NCBI GenBank assembly: GCA_964625465.1
Contig: CAZVFD010000011.1
Coordinates: 1-42,522, forward strand
Reading direction: 5' to 3'
DNA: 42,522 nt
DNA from: CAZLFQ01 sp964625465
GTDB taxonomy: Bacteria > Pseudomonadota > Alphaproteobacteria > Rickettsiales > Midichloriaceae
Every line of letters starts with the position of its first letter. The stretch's first letter is position 1. The notes beneath the pieces are model-generated. The model worked only from the letters and a program-made list of their open reading frames with translations, had not been told where the DNA came from and did no database searches. Below are positions 33,910 through 42,522 of this stretch, piece by piece. The position numbers and the translations under genes were made by a program.

Positions 33910-34473
33910 ATGACTAAAGACTACAAAAATTTAGCTAGTAACAAGCTACGTAACGAGGAATTTGTAAACTCTTTGCACCTGTTAGCAGATACTAAAGACA
34001 TTAGTGTTGAGCAACTAAAAGGCCTATACGAAAAAAATGCTAAAATTAGTTCGCAAATGACAATAGATGAATTTGTTCAGGATTTTAGTGTTAGGCTCTC
34101 AGAGTTGAAAATTTATCAAGATCAATATCTTTCAGGTACAAAATCTTTTGCAGACATCGCAATGGGCGGACCCAAAAACATCAGTGAAGTTGCACTTATG
34201 GAGGCCGCTTGTTCTCTGCTTACTCCTGACGAATTACAAGATTCGATAGTTAGTAAAAAAAGCGTTTCTGATGTATTTAGCATGATTGATAAAAGTCAGG
34301 TGAAAAAGCGAACACTAGAGTTGGTGCTAGAAAGGCAGAATCAAATCCAGCAAGAGCAGTTGCTAAAAATGGAGAAGCAGAAAGAAATAAAATCAGTTTG
34401 GCGCGATAAAGTAGCTTCGCAAAAAAGTAATGAAACGCAACAATCACATAATTTGCCTAAAAGAGGCATTTGA
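33910..34473 (+). CDS. 187-residue companion of the pseudopilin, unknown function
   Basis: I do not recognise this protein. It starts 3 bases after the pseudopilin stop and is therefore in the same transcript. No signal peptide or membrane helix is seen, so it is cytoplasmic or exported by another route. It is helical and charged, with a glutamine-rich segment near 144-158 (Q-N-Q-I-Q-Q-E-Q). A role in handling the pilin is suggested only by position. Confidence 0.72.
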   Translation: MTKDYKNLASNKLRNEEFVNSLHLLADTKDISVEQLKGLYEKNAKISSQMTIDEFVQDFSVRLSELKIYQDQYLSGTKSFADIAMGGPKNISEVALMEAACSLLTPDELQDSIVSKKSVSDVFSMIDKSQVKKRTLELVLERQNQIQQEQLLKMEKQKEIKSVWRDKVASQKSNETQQSHNLPKRGI

Positions 34474-34557
34474 TATTAACGATCTGAAAACGATAATTTG
34501 CTTGCATAATCGATAATTGCACTTTAAAAATTGAGATAGTTTATTTGTTATGCTCTC

Positions 34558-35172
34558 ATGATAGATTTTATTTTTTATAGCTTCGCTTTTTTTACAGTGT
34601 TGGCCGGTTTGATGGTTATTTCTCTTAGAAATCCAGTTCACGCAGTGTTGTTTTTGATATTTGCATTCTTTAATGCAGCTGGTTTGTTTATTTTATTAGG
34701 TGCAGAGTTCATCGCTATGACGTTGATAATAGTTTACGTTGGAGCCGTAGCTGTACTATTTTTATTCGTTGTAATGATGTTGAATATCAATATTGCTGAG
34801 GTAAGGCAAGGGTTCTTGAAGTATCTTCCTATTGGAATTGCCCTAGGTTTTTTGGTATTCGTGCAAATTTATTATGCTCTAAATATATCTCAAGAAGCTT
34901 TTCCAGAAGCTATATCAACAAAAGCTGCTAAGGGTTTGAGTGAAGGTCTAACTAATACAGAGGCACTTGGCCGGTTAATTTATACTAAACATTTTCTTAT
35001 ATTTCAGGGCGCTGGTGTCATTCTACTTATAGCTATGGTGGGTGCAATAGTGCTGACATTGACACATTCTAAAGATGTGCGTAGGCAAGATATAAACAGG
35101 CAAGTTGCAAGAACAAGAGAGCAATCTGTTATGTTGGTTGAAGTTAAGTCAGGTGAGGGAGTAAATATATGA
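34558..35172 (+). CDS. nuoJ: NADH-quinone oxidoreductase subunit J
   Basis: 204 residues with five membrane helices. The family opening F-Y-S-F-A-F-F-T-V-L-A-G-L-M-V-I, then N-P-V-H-A-V-L-F-L-I and I-V-Y-V-G-A-V-A-V-L-F-L-F-V-V-M-M-L, is clear. It is a core membrane subunit of complex I. It opens nuoJKLMN. The nuoA-I genes are not in the window, a split also seen in Rickettsia. The stop overlaps nuoK by 4 bases. Confidence 0.96.
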   Translation: MIDFIFYSFAFFTVLAGLMVISLRNPVHAVLFLIFAFFNAAGLFILLGAEFIAMTLIIVYVGAVAVLFLFVVMMLNINIAEVRQGFLKYLPIGIALGFLVFVQIYYALNISQEAFPEAISTKAAKGLSEGLTNTEALGRLIYTKHFLIFQGAGVILLIAMVGAIVLTLTHSKDVRRQDINRQVARTREQSVMLVEVKSGEGVNI

Positions 35173-35492
35173 CACCTATTATTGGCAGCATTACTTTAAT
35201 GCATTATTTAACCTTGGGAGCAATTTTGTTTACTCTAGGGGTGTGTGGGATTTTCATTAACCGCAAAAACGTTATTACAATTCTAATGTCTATAGAGTTG
35301 ATGCTTCTTGCAGTGAACGTAAATTTTGTAGCGTGTTCTGCCCATCTTAATGATTTAAGTGGTCAAATTTTTACATTGATGATTCTAACAGTGGCAGCTG
35401 CAGAAGCAGCAATTGGTTTGGCCATTTTGGTGATTTACTATAGGAATAGCGGTACTATTGCCGTTGAAGATATAAGTGAAATGAGGGGATAA
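35169..35492 (+). CDS. nuoK: NADH-quinone oxidoreductase subunit K
   Basis: 107 residues, three membrane helices, close to the usual 100-102. Contains the conserved glutamates of the proton path in M-S-I-E-L-M-L-L-A-V-N and A-A-A-E-A-A-I-G-L-A. It starts inside the nuoJ stop and ends 1 base before nuoL. Confidence 0.96.
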   Translation: MTPIIGSITLMHYLTLGAILFTLGVCGIFINRKNVITILMSIELMLLAVNVNFVACSAHLNDLSGQIFTLMILTVAAAEAAIGLAILVIYYRNSGTIAVEDISEMRG

Positions 35493-35493
35493 G

Positions 35494-37437
35494 ATGATAG
35501 ATCATATTGCGCTAGCACTTATTTTATTTCCTTTGTTTGGAGCCTTCATTGTTGGTTTAAATACAAATAGGCTATCTGATCACTTGGCTCAGCTTGTAAC
35601 ATGTATGTTTGTTTGCATATCTGCTTTATGTTCAATTTATATTTTTCACTACTTGGTTTTTGAAGGTGAAGATACCATACACATTCAGTTGTTTAGGTGG
35701 TTCTCAACAGGAAGCTTTATAGCTTATTGGTCAATATATATCGATGTGCTGACTGCGGTTATGTTGATTGTTGTTACGGGCGTGTCTTCACTGGTGCACA
35801 TTTATTCTGTAGGTTATATGTCGCATGATGAGCATAAGCCAAGATTTATGTGCTATTTATCGTTGTTCACATTTTGCATGATAATGCTAGTTACGTCGGA
35901 TAATTTTGCCCAACTGTTTTTTGGATGGGAAGGTGTTGGAACTTGCTCATACCTATTGATTGGTTTTTGGTTTAGGCGTCCTACTGCAAATGCTGCAGCG
36001 ATCAAGGCATTCTTGGTGAATAGAGTAGGTGACTTTGGCTTCGCATTGGGCATCTTTTTAATATTTTTATCATGCGGTAGTATCGAGTATTCAACGGTGT
36101 TTGAAAATGGGCATGTTTTCGCGAGTAAAACACTAAGTATTTTTGGAAATGAAGTTAGTCTAGTTACAGTAATTTGCTTGTTGTTATTCGTTGGCGCGAT
36201 GGGAAAATCTGCGCAGATTGGTCTACATACTTGGTTACCAGATGCGATGGAAGGCCCAACGCCAGTTTCTGCTTTAATCCATGCTGCAACCATGGTAACT
36301 GCGGGAGTATTTATGGTTGCACGTTGCTCGCCACTATTTGAATATTCAGAAGTTGCTTTATCGGTCGTAACAATGGTTGGTGCTATAACCTGTTTGTTCG
36401 CGGCAAGCATTGCTTTAGTGCAAAACGATATTAAAAGAATCATCGCATATTCAACTTGCAGTCAGTTAGGATATATGTTTTTTGCGTGCGGTGTGTCTGC
36501 GTACTCTGCAGGGATTTTCCATTTAATGACACACGGTTTCTTCAAGGCGCTTCTTTTCTTGGGAGCAGGCAGTGTAATCCACGCAATGAGTGATGAACAG
36601 GATATTAGGAAAATGGGAGGGATTTGGAAGTTTATTCCATTCACCTATGCCATGATGTGGATTGGTTCCCTCGCGCTTGCTGGAATATTCCCGTTTGCTG
36701 GGTATTACTCTAAAGATATAGTTCTTGAAGCGGCATATGCTTCAGGCAAAATGTCTGGTTTTCTAGCGTATTGGATGGGTATAGTTGCTGCAGTGTTTAC
36801 AGCTTTTTATTCATGGAGACTTATCATTTTGACATTCCATGGCAAGCCAAGGGCATCAAAAGAAACTATGGATCATGTACATGAATCGCCATTAAGCATG
36901 ACTGTGCCACTGTTGTTGTTATCATTAGGTGCGTTATTTTCTGGTTATCTGGGTGCTGTGTATTTTGAAATGGTAGATGGCATGGGTGAATTCTGGGCAG
37001 AGGCAATATTTGTTTTACCTGCCAATAACTCTCTTGAACATGCACATCACGTTCCAATGTGGGTCGCTAAACTCCCTCTTGTTGCAGGTGTAGTTGGAAT
37101 CCTAACAGCATATCTAATGTATATGCTAGTGCCAAGCATTCCGAATTCAATCTGGAGTAGAACCAAGGCTATTTACAACTTGTTGCTAAACAAATGGTAT
37201 TTTGATGAGTTGTACGATTCTTTATTTGTACGACCAAGTAAAAAAATTGGAAGATTTTTGTGGAAGAGCACAGATGCGGTGATCATTGATGGTATGCCAA
37301 ATGGTGCGGCCACTCTCTCACATACTTTTGCACGTGTGACAAGTTTTGTTCAGACGGGATTTATCTATCACTATGCTTTTGCTATGTTGTTAGGCCTGTT
37401 GTGTATGCTCACTTGGATATTATTTATTGCGGTATAG
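35494..37437 (+). CDS. nuoL: NADH-quinone oxidoreductase subunit L
   Basis: 647 residues with about 16 membrane helices. It has the antiporter-like core (F-F-G-W-E-G-V-G near residue 143, H-T-W-L-P-D-A-M-E-G-P-T-P-V-S-A-L-I-H near residue 246) and the long lateral C-terminal helix. NuoL is the distal proton-pumping subunit of complex I. It starts 1 base after nuoK, and nuoM begins 4 bases after its stop. Confidence 0.97.
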   Translation: MIDHIALALILFPLFGAFIVGLNTNRLSDHLAQLVTCMFVCISALCSIYIFHYLVFEGEDTIHIQLFRWFSTGSFIAYWSIYIDVLTAVMLIVVTGVSSLVHIYSVGYMSHDEHKPRFMCYLSLFTFCMIMLVTSDNFAQLFFGWEGVGTCSYLLIGFWFRRPTANAAAIKAFLVNRVGDFGFALGIFLIFLSCGSIEYSTVFENGHVFASKTLSIFGNEVSLVTVICLLLFVGAMGKSAQIGLHTWLPDAMEGPTPVSALIHAATMVTAGVFMVARCSPLFEYSEVALSVVTMVGAITCLFAASIALVQNDIKRIIAYSTCSQLGYMFFACGVSAYSAGIFHLMTHGFFKALLFLGAGSVIHAMSDEQDIRKMGGIWKFIPFTYAMMWIGSLALAGIFPFAGYYSKDIVLEAAYASGKMSGFLAYWMGIVAAVFTAFYSWRLIILTFHGKPRASKETMDHVHESPLSMTVPLLLLSLGALFSGYLGAVYFEMVDGMGEFWAEAIFVLPANNSLEHAHHVPMWVAKLPLVAGVVGILTAYLMYMLVPSIPNSIWSRTKAIYNLLLNKWYFDELYDSLFVRPSKKIGRFLWKSTDAVIIDGMPNGAATLSHTFARVTSFVQTGFIYHYAFAMLLGLLCMLTWILFIAV

Positions 37438-37441
37438 ATTT

Positions 37442-39019
37442 ATGGAAAATTTTCCCATTTTAAGTTGGCTCATTTTTCTACCTACAATTGGAGCAGGAAT
37501 TTTATACCTAGTTTGTTCTAATGTTAGACATCATCAGGATTGGCTGGCCAAAGTAATAGCAACCGCTAGCTCGCTTTTGACATTCCTTCTTTCTCTCGTG
37601 CTGTGGGCAGTATACAACCCAAATACAGACAAGCTTCAATTTGTTGAGAAGAAAGCATGGCTAGACAATTTTGATATTTTTTATTTTGTTGGGGTTGATG
37701 GGTTGTCAATTCTCTTTGTGATTCTGACTACTTTCTTAATTCCAATATGCATCATCTCTAGTTGGCATTCAATAAAAGCTAGAGTGCGCGAATATATGAT
37801 GGCTTTTTTGCTAATGGAAACGATGATATTAGGAGTGTTCTGTGCGCAAGACTTCCTATTGTTTTATGTGTTTTTTGAAGCCGTATTAATTCCGATGTAC
37901 TTAATCATTGGTATTTGGGGTGGTAAAGATAGAGTATATGCAGCGTACAAATTTTTCTTATATACATTGGCGGGTTCGTTATTACTGCTTATTGCTATAA
38001 TCTACATCTACTACACGGCCGAAACTACAGATATGGTAGAACTAAAAGTCTTAATGCCTGAATTTGATTTAGAGGTTCAGAAGTGGTTATGGCTAGCGAT
38101 GTTCGCATCATTCGCTGTTAAAGTCCCTATGTGGCCAGTGCATACATGGTTACCAGATGCGCACGTGCAGGCTCCTACCGCTGGCTCAGTTATTTTAGCA
38201 GGAGTACTATTGAAATTAGGTGGCTATGGATTTTTGAGATTCTCCTTACCTATGTTACCTCTAGCATCACACTATTATGCAGACTTTGTATTTTTCTTAA
38301 GTATTATCGCTGTGATCTACACCTCTCTAGTTGCTCTTATGCAAGACGACATTAAGAAGCTGATAGCATATTCATCAATTGCACACATGGGTTTTGTAAC
38401 AGGCGGATTGTTTGCTTTCAATCAACAAGGTGTTGAAGGAGCGGTATTCCAAATGATAAGTCATGGACTCGTCTCTGGAGCATTGTTCTTGTGCGTTGGT
38501 GTTTTATACGACCGTATGCATACTAAAGAAATTGCGTTCTATAGTGGACTTGCTAATAAAATGCCAAAGTATGCAATGCACTTTATGGTATTTATGTTAG
38601 CGTCTGTAGGTCTTCCAGCAACGACAGGTTTTGTTGGTGAGTTTATGGTTTTAGCAGGTGTATTTAAATTCAATGCTATCTACTGTGCACTGATGGCAAC
38701 TGGTATGGTGCTTGGAGCAGCTTATATGTTGTGGCTCTATGCGCGTGTTATGTTTGGTGAAATTAAAAATGCAAAGTTAAATTCTATTTCAGATTTGAAT
38801 CTGGTTGAGAAGATTTCATTTTGGCCAATTACTGTTTCAGTTATTGTAATTGGGGTGTATCCAAGTTTTATATTGGATGATTTACACATTTCCGCAGCTA
38901 GTTTGGAGACGCACATCGCACTTAAAAAAGATGCTGTAGAAAAAATTGGTAAGGGAAGCAAAAAAATTACACAGGCAAATTTAGAAGATAATTCAGCGCA
39001 GGAAATTACTTATGAGTGA
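37442..39019 (+). CDS. nuoM: NADH-quinone oxidoreductase subunit M
   Basis: 525 residues from the ATG at 37442; an in-frame ATG at 37427 lies within nuoL and would add five residues with no family support. Antiporter motifs include F-Y-V-F-F-E-A-V-L-I-P-M near residue 140 and H-T-W-L-P-D-A-H-V-Q-A-P-T near residue 234. A lysine-rich tail (about 495-520) is hydrophilic. NuoM is the middle proton-pumping subunit. The stop overlaps the nuoN start by 8 bases. Confidence 0.96.
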   Translation: MENFPILSWLIFLPTIGAGILYLVCSNVRHHQDWLAKVIATASSLLTFLLSLVLWAVYNPNTDKLQFVEKKAWLDNFDIFYFVGVDGLSILFVILTTFLIPICIISSWHSIKARVREYMMAFLLMETMILGVFCAQDFLLFYVFFEAVLIPMYLIIGIWGGKDRVYAAYKFFLYTLAGSLLLLIAIIYIYYTAETTDMVELKVLMPEFDLEVQKWLWLAMFASFAVKVPMWPVHTWLPDAHVQAPTAGSVILAGVLLKLGGYGFLRFSLPMLPLASHYYADFVFFLSIIAVIYTSLVALMQDDIKKLIAYSSIAHMGFVTGGLFAFNQQGVEGAVFQMISHGLVSGALFLCVGVLYDRMHTKEIAFYSGLANKMPKYAMHFMVFMLASVGLPATTGFVGEFMVLAGVFKFNAIYCALMATGMVLGAAYMLWLYARVMFGEIKNAKLNSISDLNLVEKISFWPITVSVIVIGVYPSFILDDLHISAASLETHIALKKDAVEKIGKGSKKITQANLEDNSAQEITYE

Positions 39020-40478
39020 GACTATAATAACAACAGATATAATGATGATTCTACCAGAATGTATACTTTTGGTGGGAGCGATGCTTTTATTATTATGGGG
39101 TGCTTTTGCAGATAAAAATGCGGCTTCCTACAATTCCTCAATTTCCATTACTTCTCTTGCTATACTCTTAGTAAGTATATTCGCTCTGGGTAATGGGAAT
39201 TTCACGGGAAAGATCTTTGATGGATCTCTAATTAGCAACAGTTTTACCCACTATAGTCAATTTCTGATTATATTGTCGTCCCTACTTATAGTTTTCATGA
39301 TGTGGCCATCTAAAGATGTCCAACCAACACCTTTTGAAATTCATGTCCTAATTTTAATTGCAACAGCAGGCATGATGCTAATGGTTGCTTCCAATTCATT
39401 GCTTTCTCTCTTTATTAGCATGGAGATGATGAGCTTGCCAATCTACATAATGGCTGCATCTGATAGGAATAATAGAATTTCGAGCGAAGCTGGAATGAAA
39501 TATTTTGTATTAGGATCGCTTTCGACTGGCTTATTTCTATTCGGTTCGTCGCTAGTCTATGGTTTCTCAGGATCTTTAAATTTTATTGAAATAGACCTGT
39601 ACTTTAAAGCTGCATCTGATGGCGCTGCTTCAATACCACTCGGCTTTTTAGTGGGTATGATTTTTATCATTGTTGCGTTTTGCTTTAAGATATCTGCTGT
39701 GCCATTCCATATGTGGACGCCGGATGTGTATCAAGGATCTCCTACCATTATAACCGCATTTATGTCTTCAGCACCGAAAATTGCTGGTGTGACACTGTTC
39801 TTAAGAATTTTATTAGAGCCGTTTTATAGTCTTTCGGATCAATGGCAGCAAATAATTGTGTTTGTATCAATTGCTTCAATGTTTGTTGGTAGTTTAGGCG
39901 CTATTATGCAAACAAACTTCAAAAGACTTTTGGCATATAGCTCCATTGGCCATATAGGGTTTGTCTTGGTTGGATTAGCATCTACAGAGGATGAAGGTTT
40001 GGTAGGTGTTATGGTATATATGACAATTTATTTAACAATGACGCTAGCTGCATTTGCATGTCTATTAATGGTAAGAAGAGATGGCAAAGGGCTTGAAATG
40101 ATTTCAGATCTTTCTGGCCTCTCTAAAACACATCCTAATCTTGCTTTGGCACTTGCAATATTAATGTTGTCTATGGCAGGAATTCCACCTCTTGCAGGTT
40201 TTTTCGCTAAGTTCTATGTGTTGCTTCCCGCTATCCAAAAAGGTATGTACGGCTTGGCAATCTCTGCTATTTTAGCAAGCTTAATCGCTGCTTACTATTA
40301 TTTGAAAGTTGTAAAGGTCATGTATTTAGATGAGGTGTATGAAAAGAATGATTATGTCTCAGCATTTGCATTAAGTTCTGTTGCTTTACTCGGTGCGGCA
40401 TTTAATGTGTTGTTTATCATTTCTCCCTCACCGATAGTCAACATCGCTACCAAAGCAGTTGAAGTGCTGTTTGGTTAA
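39012..40478 (+). CDS. nuoN: NADH-quinone oxidoreductase subunit N
   Basis: 488 residues with about 14 membrane helices. Conserved elements: S-M-E-M-M-S-L-P-I-Y near residue 137, F-K-I-S-A-V-P-F-H-M-W-T-P-D-V-Y-Q-G-S-P near residue 226, and A-G-I-P-P-L-A-G-F-F-A-K-F-Y near residue 388. It completes the membrane arm of complex I. A Sel1-repeat gene starts only 6 bases after the stop. Confidence 0.96.
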   Translation: MSETIITTDIMMILPECILLVGAMLLLLWGAFADKNAASYNSSISITSLAILLVSIFALGNGNFTGKIFDGSLISNSFTHYSQFLIILSSLLIVFMMWPSKDVQPTPFEIHVLILIATAGMMLMVASNSLLSLFISMEMMSLPIYIMAASDRNNRISSEAGMKYFVLGSLSTGLFLFGSSLVYGFSGSLNFIEIDLYFKAASDGAASIPLGFLVGMIFIIVAFCFKISAVPFHMWTPDVYQGSPTIITAFMSSAPKIAGVTLFLRILLEPFYSLSDQWQQIIVFVSIASMFVGSLGAIMQTNFKRLLAYSSIGHIGFVLVGLASTEDEGLVGVMVYMTIYLTMTLAAFACLLMVRRDGKGLEMISDLSGLSKTHPNLALALAILMLSMAGIPPLAGFFAKFYVLLPAIQKGMYGLAISAILASLIAAYYYLKVVKVMYLDEVYEKNDYVSAFALSSVALLGAAFNVLFIISPSPIVNIATKAVEVLFG

Positions 40479-40484
40479 TTCTTT

Positions 40485-41780
40485 ATGAAGAATAATGAAG
40501 ATTTTTTGCAATTCCTCGCAGAGGAGTATGAGTGTTACTTTGCTTCTGATTTTTCAAAATTTGTCAATTCAGCAGCTGCTAAGTATAATGTAAAAGTTGA
40601 AGATTTCTTTAAATTCCTTAATAATAAACCTGATAAGACGGCGCAAGAAAAGTGTATACTTGGTACGTTTTACTTCGATGGTATTGGTTGTAGGAAAGAC
40701 TTTGGCGAAGCTAGAAGGCTTTTCCAAGAATCACATGAATCTAAATACGCACCCGCAAGCTGCCTCTTGGCAAATTTTCATACGGGGGGTTGTCTTGAAC
40801 AAAATTATGATATCGCCTTTAAGTATACTGAAGAAGCGGCAAATTCAGGGTTGTGGATAGCGGTATATAACTTGCATCTCTATTATAAGCATGGATGGGG
40901 TGTAAAAAAAGATCCTAAAAAAGCAGATGAATTACTTCAAAGATCCAAGAAATTGACTTTCTCTCAACTACTAGTCCATCTTGAGAGCAACTATTGGGAT
41001 TTTGCAAGCGATTATAGGATATCATATGAGTCATTTTATAATGGAGCTTTTGACAATTTCAGAGTAACCGCTAAAGACTTTTTTGAATATCTTAAAAATC
41101 TTGAAGATCTGAAAGGTGAAAGTTTGTGCATTCTTGCTGACCTTCACAAAGAAGGTATAGGTACTAAGCGGGATAAGGACCTTGCAAAACAGTGTTATAA
41201 GAGTGCTGTAAAAAGAAACTACGCACCTGCTTTATATGCGCTTGCTTGTCTTTCATCGGGATATAAGGCATTACCACTGATAGCAGATGCAGCAAAAGCT
41301 AATTTCAGGCCAGCAATCTACAAACTTGCAGAACATTATAAACATGGCTGGCTTTTAAAGCCAAATTATACGACATCCCTAGAGTTATTTTTAAAAGCAA
41401 GGGATATGGGATGTCATAAAGCAGTAGATGCAATCTATAGTTTGATATCCTACGTACTAAGTGAAGTTAGATGTACTAGTTTTGATTGCTCTGAAAAGCT
41501 GCAATTTTTACTCAAGGCAAAAGCCCAAGGCTTTAATGTGGCTGATGATTTAGCACGTCTGTTGGAGGACATTGGTGAAGGCCATAAACCCGAGTTCGTT
41601 TATGATTGTTACACATTAATATCACCACTAGATATTGCGTGTCCTAATGAGATGATGGTGAAAGTCAATATAGTTTTAGAAATGCAAATGGATCGTCTTC
41701 GTATTCAAGCAGCAAAGCTTTTAGGGAACAGAAAAGAGGCGTTCCAAAATCAAACTGAGATGATACCTATTATGAGCTGA
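40485..41780 (+). CDS. Sel1-repeat protein with an internal duplication, appended to the nuo operon
   Basis: 431 residues, no signal peptide. Sel1-type units are visible at about 57-85 (G-T-F-Y-F-D-G-I-G-C-R-K-D), 88-122, 128-155 and again at 216-245 (A-D-L-H-K-E-G-I-G-T-K-R-D) and 275-310. The protein is built of two similar halves, residues about 7-155 and 158-310, which share a D-F-F-x-x-L motif before the repeats. Sel1 proteins bind partners and include effectors of intracellular bacteria. It lies 6 bases after nuoN, and the terminator that follows is shared. Nothing in it suggests a complex I role. Confidence 0.82.
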   Translation: MKNNEDFLQFLAEEYECYFASDFSKFVNSAAAKYNVKVEDFFKFLNNKPDKTAQEKCILGTFYFDGIGCRKDFGEARRLFQESHESKYAPASCLLANFHTGGCLEQNYDIAFKYTEEAANSGLWIAVYNLHLYYKHGWGVKKDPKKADELLQRSKKLTFSQLLVHLESNYWDFASDYRISYESFYNGAFDNFRVTAKDFFEYLKNLEDLKGESLCILADLHKEGIGTKRDKDLAKQCYKSAVKRNYAPALYALACLSSGYKALPLIADAAKANFRPAIYKLAEHYKHGWLLKPNYTTSLELFLKARDMGCHKAVDAIYSLISYVLSEVRCTSFDCSEKLQFLLKAKAQGFNVADDLARLLEDIGEGHKPEFVYDCYTLISPLDIACPNEMMVKVNIVLEMQMDRLRIQAAKLLGNRKEAFQNQTEMIPIMS

Positions 41781-41790
41781 GTAAAGCTAA

Positions 41791-41846
41791 GCCACCACGC
41801 TACACTCCGCCTTCATTCGGTGGGGAGCAAGCATGGTGGTTTTTTG
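41791..41846 (+). terminator. Terminator of the nuo/Sel1 operon
   Basis: GCCACCACGCT (41791-41801) pairs with AGCATGGTGGT (41830-41840), with one mismatch and one G-T pair, around an inner hairpin, followed by a run of six Ts ending at 41845. Confidence 0.82.
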
Positions 41847-41867
41847 TAGTATTATAATAAAGTTCTA

Positions 41868-42197
41868 TTAACCTTGGTAAGGCAATTCAACGAACTGTAG
41901 GAATTCAGGGTGAATGTAACCACCTGACATAGGTAAGCCAGTTTCTTGTGATGCAACTTCAACAGAATCAAAACAAAGGTTATTTGCATAAAACCCAAGT
42001 AATTCTGATTGTACTGGTGTTTTGCCGTTAAAATCTATGAAAACTGAAGGCTCTCCAGCTGGAGCGTTAGCATCAACGTTTATGTTGTAAATAGAACCAT
42101 CGATTTCGAAAAAATCTACTGTAATCTCATCCATTAATCCTGGAATCGAAGCTGATTCTACTTGTACGTTCTTAGTTGTAGCGTAATGTTTTGTCAT
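41868..42197 (-). CDS. Orphan 109-residue protein
   Basis: I do not recognise this protein. It is acidic, without a signal peptide, with alternating short hydrophobic strands (I-T-V-D-F-F-E-I, I-Y-N-I-N-V, S-V-F-I-D-F) that suggest a small beta-rich domain. A ribosome site (GAGGAAATT) precedes the ATG. It converges on the nuo operon terminator, which may serve both directions. A weak half-matched TTAA-N7-TTAA element at 42260-42275 is 62 bases upstream and is not counted as a CtrA site. Confidence 0.68.
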   Translation of the reverse strand: MTKHYATTKNVQVESASIPGLMDEITVDFFEIDGSIYNINVDANAPAGEPSVFIDFNGKTPVQSELLGFYANNLCFDSVEVASQETGLPMSGGYIHPEFLQFVELPYQG

Positions 42198-42308
42198 AAT
42201 TTCCTCTAATTAAGTTAGTATCAGTTCTCCCGACTTGAGTAAATGATACACCAGTCGTATTAAGCTGATGTTAAGTTTTAGGTTTCCATGCAAAATATAT
42301 CAAAAACA

Positions 42309-42522
42309 TTACCCAGCCTTTTTCATAGGCTTTTGTTTTAGGTATGATTTTAAATAACTGCCAGTAACACTTTCTTTGCACGCGGCCACTTCTTCTGGGG
42401 TTCCGCATACTACAACATTACCACCCTTATCGCCACCGTATGGTCCAATATCAATTACATAGTCAGATGTTTTAATAACATCCATATTGTGCTCAATTAC
42501 TACCACAGTATTGCCACCTTCC
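42309..42522 (-). CDS. uvrA: UvrA C-terminus (excinuclease ABC subunit A), cut by the window edge
   Basis: The last 70 codons are present; the frame stays open to the window end, so the true start is outside. E-G-G-N-T-V-V-V-I-E-H-N-M-D-V-I-K and D-I-G-P-Y-G-G-D-K-G-G are the H-loop region of the second ATPase domain of UvrA, followed by G-T-P-E-E-V-A and T-G-S-Y-L-K. UvrA recognises bulky DNA damage and loads UvrB. The GTG at 42506 is internal, not a start. Confidence 0.95.
   Translation of the reverse strand, partial: EGGNTVVVIEHNMDVIKTSDYVIDIGPYGGDKGGNVVVCGTPEEVAACKESVTGSYLKSYLKQKPMKKAG

Noticed and set aside
42260..42275. TTAA-N7-TTAAG as a CtrA box for the 109-residue orphan
   Set aside because: The last base mismatches and the distance is 62 bases. 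Too weak to add to the set.

Overview
The window is AT-rich alphaproteobacterial DNA and most resembles a flagellated member of the Rickettsiales or a close relative. The evidence is a CckA-type cell-cycle kinase, an lpxD-fabZ-lpxA-lpxI lipid A cluster, a separate nuoJKLMN block, an sppA-ihfB pair, dispersed palindromic repeats, and ankyrin, Sel1 and other proteins typical of host-associated bacteria. The genus cannot be fixed from the sequence alone. One run of 10 Ns (6388-6397) lies inside a coding region.

Layout. 129-5895 (minus): flagellar genes flgI-flgJ-(flgN-like)-flgK-flgL-fliW. 5983-9606 (plus): a DUF167 gene and a very large flavin/Fe-S oxidoreductase. 9607-13992: a repeat block, an orphan gene, a small monocistronic gene, the GTPase engB, a class I glutamine amidotransferase with a long basic tail, a Fic-like remnant, a promoter-linked structured RNA candidate and a DUF3800 gene. 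14153-17269: the lipid A operon. 17270-19120: repeats around an ankyrin-like gene. 19121-21134 (minus): pgsA, flgA, flgH. 21322-25747: a PhoB-like regulator, CckA, a kinase-less paralogue of the CckA sensor region and a 63-residue companion. 25846-27736: sppA, ihfB, rpmE. 27743-30882: two divergent orphan genes, one encoding a probable secreted or surface protein of 842 residues. 30968-32979: rplU, rpmA, tRNA-Ile(GAT) and mtaB. 33058-34473: a pseudopilin and a companion. 34558-41780: nuoJKLMN followed by a Sel1-repeat gene. 41868-42522 (minus): an orphan gene and the 3' end of uvrA.

The most interesting signal is regulatory. Five perfect copies of the CtrA-type site TTAA-N7-TTAAC, plus one copy with a single mismatch, each lie 46-50 bases upstream of a start codon. 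All six genes are accessory: a 189-residue orphan, the amidotransferase, the CckA-sensor paralogue, the 842-residue protein, the 143-residue orphan and the pseudopilin. No such site is seen at that distance from the housekeeping genes I checked. I infer a CtrA-controlled set of accessory or host-interaction genes that includes a possible modulator of CckA, the kinase that feeds CtrA. CtrA itself is not in the window.
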